64,000 bases of DNA, taken from the NCBI GenBank assembly GCA_014218235.1, contig CM024761.1:93927648-93991647 (forward strand), written 5' to 3'. Below the pieces are notes generated by a model that did not search any database, was not told the DNA's origin, and worked only from the letters and a program-made list of their open reading frames with translations. This DNA comes from Colocasia esculenta. Taxonomy: Eukaryota; Streptophyta; Magnoliopsida; Alismatales; Araceae. The position numbers and the translations under genes are program-made. Of this stretch, positions 54,520 to 64,000 are shown in pieces; within the stretch, counting starts at the first letter, position 1, and each line of letters starts with the position of its first letter.

Positions 54520-57322
54520 TGTAGTGCCCTAGTTTTTTTTGCTAGATTGAATGATGCAATTGTGTATGTGTTTTCTACATTTAATAGTATACTATAATTT
54601 TGATGAACTTGACGGCAATATCTACTGACGTTGACTACAATTAGCGCCATGATCGATTGTCGTCTACTGTCTATTAACGACAGGGGATTGTGCCGTTTAT
54701 AATTTTCTTGAATATTTGGTTTTCGGGCAAATAAGTTGACGACATGATCGATGGACGTCTACTTCATGGTCGACGACAACAGGGGTTGACGTTAACCTGA
54801 CTTGCCAGTTTTTGTTGTTACCATTCCGGGGAGAAAATGTTGACTGTTTCCAATGCATTTAATGGGAAGATCAGGCATTTTTGGCTCAAAGGTCTGGATT
54901 GAGGCTTAGATGGTATGTAGGAGTCCTTATAAGACCCCAAATTAGCCTTTAGGAAAGGGTTTTTGCGCTATCTTGGAGTAGAGGAAGGAGGGCCGAAGGA
55001 AGGGTTACAGTGCCTTGTTCGTGCGATCTAAAGCAAGTTGGACCAATGGAGAACTACAAGGATCGTGAACAGAAGGTTCTCCAGGTGTGGTTGCAGTTCT
55101 GGGGGTCGGATCAAGCATTTGAGGATGGTGGAAGAGGGCTGCCTTGTGACCAAGGCGGGCATCTTCAAATCTTTTCCCATGACACCAGAAGGAGGGTTAG
55201 AGGAAAGTAGCATGGGGGAACGGTTTAGGATACTACATTCTTTAGATTTACCATTTTTACAGATTTTTAAACCCATGAAATAAAATGTGGGAAGGAGTTA
55301 AAGATCTGTCATTTCATGTGTAGTTCTCTGCGTTTGATGAACTAAACGTCAACATCGACCGCCATTTAATTCATGTAAACGTCAAGCTTTTGGATGCCTA
55401 TATATATATTAACGGCACTATGTGCCGATGTGAACTGATATTAACGACATGGTATGTTGACGTTAACCTGTGTAAACGGCAGCATACCTTGCCGTTAAGT
55501 TCGTCAGTTCTGTTTTCTACCAAAATTCTGATTTCTATAGATATTCTATAAATTATGCATGAGTAGGGTGTTCCGTTAGACTCTGTCAAATATGATTGTT
55601 ACTATTACGCAGCAGGAAAATCATGGTAATGACGTATGAATTTTGTGTAATATTGTAAAGCATTTTCTTTGTTTAATTAAATAGAAAATGAAATAGTTAC
55701 AAGCTGATCCATGTTGTGATGTTTTAACTAGGATTCGTACTACTATTAAATGAAATTTCAGACCCATTGTGCTCAGTTTTTACATAGTAAATTGCATGAT
55801 CCTTTCACTGTTGTATCATGTTAAATAGTTCGAGTTTATGAGAATTAATCATGAGAAATTATACAGAAGTCAGAAAATTATGAAAATTTAGATGTGTGAA
55901 GCATGATTAGAATTAGAATGCAGAAATTTTGAAATTTTTTGAGCACTGTACACACTGTTATGATTTTCTGAATGGAAAGAATGTGCATAGAAATCAATTA
56001 ATGGAGAAAAGAGCAAGAATGATAAAACATGATGAAATCAGTATAGGTAGTGTCATGTTAGGTTACTGTTATACAGTAGAATAATGACTTCAGAAGAGAG
56101 AAAATGTATTATGTAATCTTGCATTATATTTTAGCTAGTTATGCATGAAATTATGAATTGCATGAAGTAATTTCATAATTGCATGAAAACATGTATATTA
56201 TATTTCTGAAATAATATGGCCAATAAAACATTGCTATTATAGAGATACCTACATGGAACTACACCATGGAATGCTCCTATGGTAATGGTTCACCTACATG
56301 AATTGACTACATAAATCCGTGGGCAACAGATTGAAATCCTGGAGGTGGACATGTTCTACTGGTTAAGGTGGGAAGGACTTTCCCCGCTATTGCGCAATAA
56401 CCAAGACTTCATCACTATTTTGCCTAGGTGATAAGTAAATGTTTTCTACATGATCTCTATTAATAGTTGGGCTATATCTTGGCAACTAGTCTTACATATA
56501 TGATCTACGTGCTACATGATAAATGATCTACATGTTACATGACAAATGAACTACATGCTACAAGATATGAACTACATGTTATATGATATGGATTACATGC
56601 TACATGAAATAGATTACATGGTACATGACATTGAACACATCTTATAAGACTTTGACTATATGCCATGCCACATGAAAATGTTTAAATCATTTGTTTTGTT
56701 ATGAGATGTAAGCCACATGTTACATGGAATTGTTTTATTCTTCATGATAAATAATCATGCCATGTAAAGAGTGATTGCCAAATGAATTAGAGCATGTTGA
56801 TAGGAAGAGTTATATGGTATCAAGGATAAGAAAGGAAATATGCTATCATGTTTTAAAATTTAGTATATGATAAATCTTGCACTGTCTTTCCTTGTTGCTT
56901 GTTAGGTCTAGTAGACTCACACTTGATTAACATTTCAGGAGAGACTGAGGATACTCAGGAGTTAGTACACTCTGACTCGGAGTGTGAGGATGTGGAGGCC
57001 TAGTTCTTTTCTTTGTGTGTGTGTTGAGAGAGACTATGTATGTGAGAATAAGTTGTACTTTGAGCATTATGTTATTTGGACTTATAAACTGTTATAACTT
57101 TGGACTATTGTAATTCTTCTTTTATGTTTTAGACTAGGTATTTGGATACAATGTTAATTGAAAATTTAGTTCCATATTCCGTTGCAACTTGTTGGAATTT
57201 AAATTGTCATTTATGTATATCTCAATCTGAACCGATTATTGTTGGATATATTTCACTGTAATACTTCTATTGGATCCAATGTGAGTTGGACCAACTGTAC
57301 TGGGTCCAAGAGAGGCGTTACA
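54520..57322 (+). repeat. G2 3' LTR (2803 bp)
   Basis: TGTAGTGCCCTAG...GAGGCGTTACA. A first inverted-repeat cluster (54605-54800), TATA (TTATAAGA, 54927-54934), a second cluster (55340-55500), the conserved leader block (56225-56500), an ACATGCTACATGA-type repeat (56505-56690) and a GACTCACAC...CAG segment (56910-57003) give the same order as in G1. The right target site would be GTGAG. Confidence 0.85.
56505..56690 (+). repeat. Imperfect tandem repeat in G2 LTR
   Basis: Units of about 20-22 bp around CTACATGHTACATGA repeat roughly eight times. The position just after the conserved leader block matches that of the ATGTG and CTCATAG repeats in G1 and G6. Confidence 0.65.
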
Positions 57323-57859
57323 GTGAGAGGCTTTAGGAAACCCCATACCATGGCTAGGCATGAATTTGGGTTGCCAAGAAAGGCTAATTGCATTAGGATT
57401 TGCCCTAACTACCTCTTCCTATTTTCAGCTCAATTAGGGTTACGAATTTCTAGGTATTTTTCTTGCTTCATTTTATTTTTGGGTCAAAAGTTGTCCATTG
57501 GCCCAATTCTGATAATGGGTCATCAGTGCCTGATGTTTGGAGTCTCTCCAACATGTTTATTTAATTTATGATCATGTTATATTCCCATGTTAATGATTTT
57601 TTCGACTTTGTTTCCTAATTAGGATAATTAATCACAATGTGACGTAAACTTGGCCAATTGGATTTTCCGTCACACGAATTTCTTTGTGGAACATTTAGGA
57701 ATATGTGTTGGGTTGAATTATAATTTTTACGGAATTTTCCGATGTGTTCTCATACATACGATAATGGTATGTATGTTTCTAATATTTCGATATTATGGAA
57801 ATTATTTATTCCCCATTTATTATAAAATTTTAAATCACTAAATTTTTCGGGGTTCTACA
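57323..57859 (-). repeat. Gypsy LTR fragment, minus strand
   Basis: The right edge, read on the minus strand, is TGTAGAACCCCGAAAAATTTAG, a typical gypsy LTR start, with a TATA-like TAAATTAAATAAA nearby. It is cut on the left by the G2 end. No gene. Confidence 0.5.
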
Positions 57860-58470
57860 ATGTGATAAATCAGAAATATGTCTCTATCAGTATCTGAATA
57901 TATGCATCTGATTTGGCAGCAAGTTATGTTGCATTTGAATCTTGAGAAATTTGTATATGAATTTGTATATGGCCAATAAGACACTGCCACCATAGAAGTA
58001 ATCTGGAACAAGACCATAGTAATGCCCCTATGGAAATGTTCAATATGTTATATGTTCCCGAGGGCACGGGAAGAAATCCTAGAGGTGGACAAGTACCACT
58101 GGTTAAGGTGGGGAGGGCTTCCCCCGATATTGCGCAATAACCAAGACTCTTCACTAATTGCCTAAGTGATGAGTATATGTTCATATGGCTATCTGACTTC
58201 TAATAGGTGGTTTGGGTTGTGTCTTGACAAAATTTGTACATATGAATATGTAAATAAAAGTTTGTTTTCAGCTCTATAATCATTTAATGTAATACTTATT
58301 TTATTTCCAATCAGGTGAATGTTTTGTAACCATGCTTAATATGCAAACTCTTGTAACCATGTATGATAATTGTACCATGTTAATACTTGAATTCTTATCA
58401 TCATGATCAGATCTGAAATCTTTTAGCAAATATAATCATTATGAAGTTAAGTTCATGTCTTAAACTCATG
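57860..58470 (+). repeat. Tekay-like LTR fragment, plus strand
   Basis: It contains a diverged copy of the conserved leader block (57975-58215: AGAGGTGGACAAGTACCACT, GGGCTTCCCCCGATATTGCG) most like G2. Both ends are truncated. No gene. Confidence 0.65.
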
Positions 58471-59820
58471 TTTTTTTTAAGGTAAGAAGGTCATTGGGGA
58501 AACGTACCAACAATCCGTGCCAAGCCTAATGCCTAAGGTATTATATAAAATTATGGAGTATTACAGAAACATCGAAGCATACCCCTGGAGGAGCCATGTT
58601 AAACTAGCCCAACAGAAGGCATACCGGTCTTATCAAGAATGACCAAGCCTTTACATGGAGGAGGAAGGGAAATAAAAGTGTGAAAAATATTATTAATACC
58701 TCCCATACAAGCATAGGTAGCAAGGTTGTCTGTCACTTTATTGGATTCCCTGTAGACATGAATAATTTCTGCCCTTGCCTTAGCAATATGATCTTTGGCT
58801 TTCCTCCTCCACCACAAGCACTTCCACTCTGGGCATACCCCCTTAATGAGTGATTGAACAAGTGTGTTAGAGTTTGAATATATATCATGCACCCTATAAC
58901 CACAAAGATCAGCTAGTCTAACCCATCACACAAAGCTCTGACCTCCGCCAGTAATCTATTTCAAGTACCATAATGAAAGGAGAAAGCCAACTGTACATCC
59001 CCAGTTGCATTTATCATATAGTCCCCCCCCCCCCCCCCCCACAAACAACAAGATTCCCCTTGCAAGCACCATCCACATTAAGGCAAAAATTAAGTTTAGG
59101 TGCGACCCATCTAACTACCAAAGGCTTCTTTAACTTCACAGAAGGCTTGAAACCAAACGTGTTTAAAATCCTCATTTGACTAGCTGATATATCATCTATA
59201 AAGTTTTTGTTTTGGATGGCCACCTTGACATAAAAAGAGATATCATGACATATTTGATTGAAAGATGTGTTCTTACCTTCAAAGGGTTTTGCACATCTAG
59301 CTTTCCACGCTTCCCACAGCAATAACTGAACCACATACAAACAGATAAATCCAGACGGAGATTGCTGGTTGGCTTCAAAGATAACACTCCAAAACCTTGT
59401 GGTAATGTGGCCATGCAGGAAGACTTTATCCCCCAAAATAGAAGCAACCCATTTCTAGAGCGAAAGACGCAAGCTCCCCATAAATAAATAGATGGTCCAG
59501 ATCTTCCATGGATGGTGAAATGCAGCAGGAACAAGAAGATGCTAAGTGAATACCACATTCCAATAATCTGTCATCAATGGCAACTGCTCGGTAAAGCAAT
59601 CTCCAGCAGAATAAAGTTGTCCTTGGGTGAAAAGACGACAGCCACAACTTCTTCAAATGAGGGCGATGGACTCCCCGTTGTCTGATTTTTTGAAAGGCAG
59701 ATTTAGTAGTAAACATTCCGTCTTCAGCCCCTGTCCAAACACATATATCAGGCATGTCCGAAAGCTTTATTTTCTGCACCACATTTTAAACCAAAGCATA
59801 CTGACAGAGGGGATGGTTAT
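58471..59820 (-). mobile_element. 5'-truncated L1-type LINE, minus strand
   Basis: The minus strand encodes the end of a plant non-LTR reverse transcriptase ORF. A run of eight T on the plus strand (58471-58478) would be its short poly(A) tail. G4 cuts the other end at 59820. Endonuclease and RT catalytic domains are not present. Confidence 0.75.
58599..59782 (-). pseudogene. LINE RT C-terminus: zinc-binding domain (zf-RVT) and RNase H
   Basis: The frame at 59782-59426 shows the zf-RVT pattern (VWTGAEDGMFTTKSAF, LWLSSFHPRTTLFCWRLL, CSCCISPSMEDLDHLF). The linker (59436-59014) leads to plant-type RNase H (LNFCLNVDGACKGN), with later parts LLAEVRAL and ESNKVTDNLATYA (58892-58599) after shifts. 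The G-rich stretch after DGACKGN is stretched by a C-run of about 19 on the plus strand (59022-59040). Frameshifts make it inactive. Confidence 0.75.
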
Positions 59821-61656
59821 TGTAACGACCCAGAACCCGCATTACCAGTAACAACCGGTAACCCGAATTCTGACCCGCTAACCCACGAGACAAGCTCGGA
59901 AGGGCAGGAAGTGAAAGTCCGAGGAGACTATATGTAAGAAGATACACACCATGCAAAGCAGTAAAATTCCACTATAAACATATCATATACAACCTCAGAG
60001 TCTGAGACAAAGTACAGAGTACAGAAGTACAACTCACTACAGCTAGGGAGCACCAACACCGGAGTGGCTAGACTCGCCTGGAACGGGAGTCGACGAAGAC
60101 CCACCTGAAATGGAAGGGAGTGAGTCTCAAGAAAAGAGACCCAGTAGGGAAAAGTAACCCCACCGGCAACTAAAGTAAAGTGCGGAAAGTAAAAACTGAA
60201 AGTAAGTACACGTCGCACCACAACACAAAATTGTAAACCACGCGGCTCAGTAACACACACTCACACACACAGCAAGTAGGACTCAGCTAGGGTCTGTGGA
60301 TCGACGTCCCGTCACCACAGAGGCTCTCAACCCCAGCCACGTGTGCACACTACAGACGCTCTCTCTCGCGTCTGGTCCACAACTGGTTTTTCCCCTACGC
60401 TTGACCCTAGCAGTAGAGAAGGGGCTCCACGGAGACCGGCTCAAAACCACCAAAAGGAGTAGCACAGGACAGAGTCGCACTCGATGTCCCGGCTCACTAG
60501 CGGAGGATAATCACACACTAGTAATCTAGACGGAGTCGCACCCACGCCTAGGTAACACAACAGAAACGGGTACACGGTAACGCAACGCGCGTACAACAGA
60601 CGGAACACACTCAACGTCTGAAACCCCGTGCAGTAGTAAACACCTCGTGCCACAAACAACTACTCCTATGCACAGGCGGAGTCACAATCTAAGCCTGGCC
60701 CACTTGTGCTATTAGGGCAGACATCACATGTCAATCGCCTCTAATCACACAACATAAGTATGTTGGGACACAGAATATAAACAGCCACATCGATTGCCGC
60801 CAATCAGAGATAAACGGCAGCCCCTATGTCGTCAACAATAACTAAACGGCAATCGACCTTGTCGTTTAAATCACCCCTGAAGATCTCAACGTCAACAGAT
60901 GTGGACGTTGATATCTTCAGTCCCCCATACCCAGAACTGAACCGAATCAGTCCCAATGGGCAGAAACACTAAATAACATTTTGACTGATGGAGGGAAACA
61001 CATCCTCTCATCAATCCACATTAACAGAACATCATAATTAGACAATCTAACACCTAGATTATCCAAACCACCCTCAATTCCGGCATGATATAACCCAAAC
61101 CCTAAACCATGATTTGCACATCAATTCAGTTAATTGGACATGCTGGTTTGCTGGGGAAGGTTATAGGGGTTAAGTCCCTACCTCAGAACGCTTAATCAAT
61201 CCCCAAACAGCCACCAATCGTGCCGGATCTCCCGAAGACTCCGCGCGAATCGCACCAAAACCACGCGCTTCCCGCCCGATCTAGCAACGCCACACGATCC
61301 AGGGGCTTCCCACGAGCTCAAATCACCCAACAGAAGCTGTAGGAATCAAGAAAGGCAAAGGTGGAAGAAAGGAGAGGAAATGAGAAAGGAGAAGCTCTGC
61401 TCTCGGGCTGCCCTATTTCAACAGGACTGGTTAGTCGACGTCAACATCTATGGCCGCCAACTGAACCGCCTACAGAGTGACGTCCAGATCACATGTTGTT
61501 GAGTTCAACATCAGACGTCCACATCGCTGGACGCTGACTCAAACTCAACGGCAAGCCTTGGCCGTCAACCCCAAGTCAACGACAATGGTCTTGTCGTCGA
61601 CCACACAGAACCACTACAGACCCAATAAGGATCCACTAAAGACCCGAGACCTTACA
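59821..61656 (-). repeat. G4 3' LTR (1836 bp)
   Basis: Minus-strand TGTAAGGTCTCGGG...GGGTCGTTACA. Two GACGTC/GGCGTC-type clusters (61430-61600 and 60770-60920) repeat the paired layout of G1, G2 and G6. A GACTCACTCCC...TTTCAG segment is at 60040-60125. Confidence 0.88.
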
Positions 61657-61683
61657 GCTCTCCCCCCTTAAGGAATTTTGCCC
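61657..61683 (-). other. G4 polypurine tract
   Basis: The minus strand reads CCTTAAGGGGGGAGAGC just before the LTR start at 61656. Confidence 0.8.
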
Positions 61684-64000
61684 TCAAAATTCAAATAACA
61701 TAAAGAAAGAAGACTCACCGAAGAGGTACGGAAAATGCTCGCGCATCTCGTCCTCCCGCTCCCATGTCGACTCACCACCGGAGTGCCGCTGCCATGCAAC
61801 ACGAACTAAAGGGATAGCCTTGTTCCTCAATCTCTGAACTCGGCGATCCTCAATGTGCAACGGAAACTCTGGTACAGTCAACACTGGAGTCACCTCAGAC
61901 CACTCTGCACTCTGCAGAACGTGAGACTCGTCATAAAGTTACCTCCGAAGTATCGACACGTGGAACACGTGGTGCACTGCTGCCAACTCTGACGGAAGCT
62001 CAAGTCTGTACGCCAAACCTCCGACACGCTCAGTAATGGTAAAAGGCCCAATAAAGCGAGGACTCAACTTTCCACGCTTACCGAACCTCACCACTCCCTT
62101 CATAGGAGACACACGAACAAACACCTGGTCTCCTACCTGAAACTCGAGCGGTCGTCTGCGCTGATCTGCATAACTCTTCTGCCGACTCTGAGCTGACTGA
62201 AGCCTCTGTCTCACAAGCTGAACTACCTCAACTGACTGCTGAACCAACTCCGGCCCCGTGACAACTCGCTCGCCAACCTCGAACCAGTCAAGAGGAGTGC
62301 GACACTGTCGTCCGTACAAAGCCTCATATGGTGCCAAACCGATACTGGAGTGATAACTATTATTATATGCGAACTCGACCAATGGCAAGTGAGCTGTCCA
62401 CGACCCCTGCCACTCCAGGCAACAAGCTCTAAGCATGTCCTCCAAAGTCTGGATAGTCCGCTCTGACTGACCGTCTGACTGAGGGTGGTAGGCGGAACTA
62501 AAAGCCAACTCTGTCCCCAAAGCTCTCTGGAAACTGCGCCAGAACCCAGAAGTGAAGCGAGGATCCCTGTCTGACACAATAGAGATCGGCACTCCATGCA
62601 AAGGAACAATCCGCTCTACGTACAACGCGGCCAACCTACTCACACCCCAACTAGTCCTGACAGGCAAGAATCTGGCAGTCTTCGTCAATCTGTCCACAAG
62701 AACCCAAATGCTATCAAAACCTCCAGCTGTCCTCGGCAAACCACAAACAAAGTCAGTCGTCACGTGGTCCCACTTCCACATCGGAATCTCTAACGGCTGC
62801 ACAAGTCCTCCCGGACGCTGATGTTCGGTCTTCACCTGCTGACAGACCAAACACCTAGCAACAAAAGCCGCTATGTCTCTCTTCATCCCAGGCCACCAAA
62901 ACTGACGTCTCAACCTGTGATACATCTTGGTCGCCCCTGGATGAATAGAGTACCTGGAACCATGTGCCTCCTGCAACACAACTTTCCTGATAGACTCCTC
63001 AATAGGAACATAGAGTCTACCTCGGAACCTAACAGTCCTGTCCTCACAAAGCTCAACCTCTGGAAGAAGCAACACACTGCACAACTCGGGATCTGCCTGC
63101 TGAGCCTCAGCAACCTGTCTCACAACTGCGGGAGCTGCTAACAAACTGCCCAACACCAACTGACGACGACTGGAAGAAACTCTGAAAGACCCCTCTGTCG
63201 CAGACTACCACAACTGCCACTCTCTAGGCATCAGATGACTCATCTGTGCTTTCCTACTCAAGGCATCTGCAACTACATTCGCCTTTCCAGGCTTATACTC
63301 AATGCTGAAATCATAGTCCTTCAGATATTCCATCCATCGACGCTGCCTCATATTCAGATCCCTCTGAGAAAACACATATCTCAAGCTCTGGTGGTCGGTA
63401 CGGACTACAAAACTCACTCCGTACAGGTAAAGACGCCAAATCCGCAAAGCAAACACCACTGCCGCAAGCTCTAGGTCGTGGGTCGGGTAACTCTCCTCGT
63501 GGGGCTTAAGCTGGCGAGACGCATAAGCCACCACTCGGCCTTGCTGCATCAAGACCGCACCCAAACCAACACCTGAAGCATCTGTGCAAACCTCAAAACC
63601 CTCCTCACCCGAAGGTAAGGCAAGAACTGGCGCCGACGTAAGCAGTCGCTTCAACTCTATGAAACTCTGCTCACACTGATCCGACCACTCAAACGGAACT
63701 CCCTTTCTCGTCAACCGAGTCAAGGGTGCAGCAACCTGAGAAAAATCTCGAACAAACCTGCGGTAGTAACCTGCCAAACCCAGAAAGCTACGAATCTCAG
63801 ACACAGATCTGGGACTCTCCCACTGCAAAACTGCCTCAACCTTCGCTGGATCTACTGAAACTCCCTCACCTGAGATCACGTGCCCCAAAAAGTGAACCTG
63901 TTGTAGCCAAAAGTCACACTTGCTAAGTTTGGCATACAACTGGTGCTCTCGCAAAGTCTGCAACACGATCCTCAGGTGCTCGGCGTGCTCCTCCTCTGAA
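61684..64000 (-). pseudogene. pol: G4 pol: RT end, RNase H, integrase, chromodomain (two stops)
   Basis: A single minus-strand frame of about 770 codons, broken only by TAG at 63205-63207 and TAA at 61939-61941. The RT end has LYAKLSKCDFWLQ and FLGHVISGEG; RNase H has CTDASGVGLGAVLMQ and PGKANVVADALSR. The integrase has an H-x-C zinc arm (YSIHPGATKMYHRLRRQ, CLVCQQVKTEHQ) and a core with all three acidic residues (WVLVDRLTKTARF, IVSDRDPRFTSGFW, YHPQSDGQSERT). EFAYNNSYHSSIGLAPYEAL and GKLSPRFIGPF follow, then a chromodomain-like end (WQRHSGGESTWEREDEM) to 61684. The catalytic residues are complete, so the two stops may be its only coding defects in this window. Confidence 0.9.

Larger units (their letters stand above)
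35700..57322 (+). mobile_element. G2: degenerate Tekay chromodomain gypsy element, split by G6 and G3
   Basis: Gag (from its middle), protease, RT, RNase H, integrase with C-terminal chromodomain, purine tract and 3' LTR lie in gypsy order across 35700-38789, 43302-43811 and 53739-57322. The 5' LTR and gag start are lost at the T1 junction. Many stops and shifts; inactive. Confidence 0.85.
59821..64000 (-). mobile_element. G4: chromodomain gypsy element, minus strand, 5' part beyond window
   Basis: Its 3' LTR is at 59821-61656, and pol runs from 61684 to the window end. Protease, gag and the 5' LTR lie to the right. The coding part looks more GC-rich than its neighbours and is well preserved, suggesting a recent insertion. 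It is inserted in the LINE; the left target site would be GTTAT (59816-59820). Confidence 0.9.

Noticed and set aside
57323..58470. Host intergenic DNA between G2 and the LINE
   Set aside because: The LTR-type edge at 57859 and the conserved leader block at 57975-58215 show it is LTR debris.

Overview
The window is plant nuclear DNA made almost entirely of nested retrotransposons. I found no host gene, tRNA or rRNA. The evidence is Ty1-copia and Ty3-gypsy proteins, long terminal repeats (LTRs) with TG...CA ends, initiator-methionine-tRNA-type primer sites (TGGTATCAGAGC), 4-5 bp target-site duplications and one plant L1-type LINE. This points to heterochromatin of a flowering plant with long-LTR SIRE-like copia and Tekay-like chromodomain gypsy families. 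I cannot name the species. Element names (C1-C3, G1-G6, S1-S3, T1) are labels used only here.

Left third: 1-8050 is a coding-free LTR element (LARD-like) with LTRs of about 3.45 kb. It sits inside the 5' LTR of C1 (8051-13862), a small non-autonomous SIRE-like copia with a gag fragment fused to an unknown acidic reading frame. C1 also contains solo LTR S3 (9792-11098). C1 lies in C2 (13863-18202, minus), a decayed copia that also holds solo LTR S1 (14745-16428). G5 (18203-22009, minus) is a Tekay-type LTR inserted in C2 and carrying solo LTR S2 (20560-21826). C3 (22010-27963) is a copia element cut in its reverse transcriptase by G1.

Middle: G1 (27964 to about 32685) has a 3.3 kb LTR and a gag gene that reads through only if two short introns are removed. 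It is joined to T1 (about 32686-35699, minus), a Tat/Ogre-like LTR plus leader. G2 (35700-57322) is a degenerate chromodomain gypsy element whose integrase is split twice, by the 4.5 kb solo LTR G6 (38790-43296, minus) and by the nearly complete 9.9 kb element G3 (43817-53733).

Right end: two LTR fragments (57323-58470), a 5'-truncated LINE (58471-59820, minus), and G4 (59821 to beyond the window, minus). G4 is the best-preserved gypsy pol here, with one open frame broken by two stops.

The autonomous elements encode Gag, protease, reverse transcriptase, RNase H and integrase for copy-and-paste transposition. The coding-poor ones (LARD, C1) would have to borrow these proteins. The observations most worth following are gag introns at one homologous site in G1 and G2, a conserved splice-bounded exon inside three Tat-like LTRs, a conserved LTR leader block of roughly 200-300 bp, and clusters of short CG-core inverted repeats in nearly every LTR.
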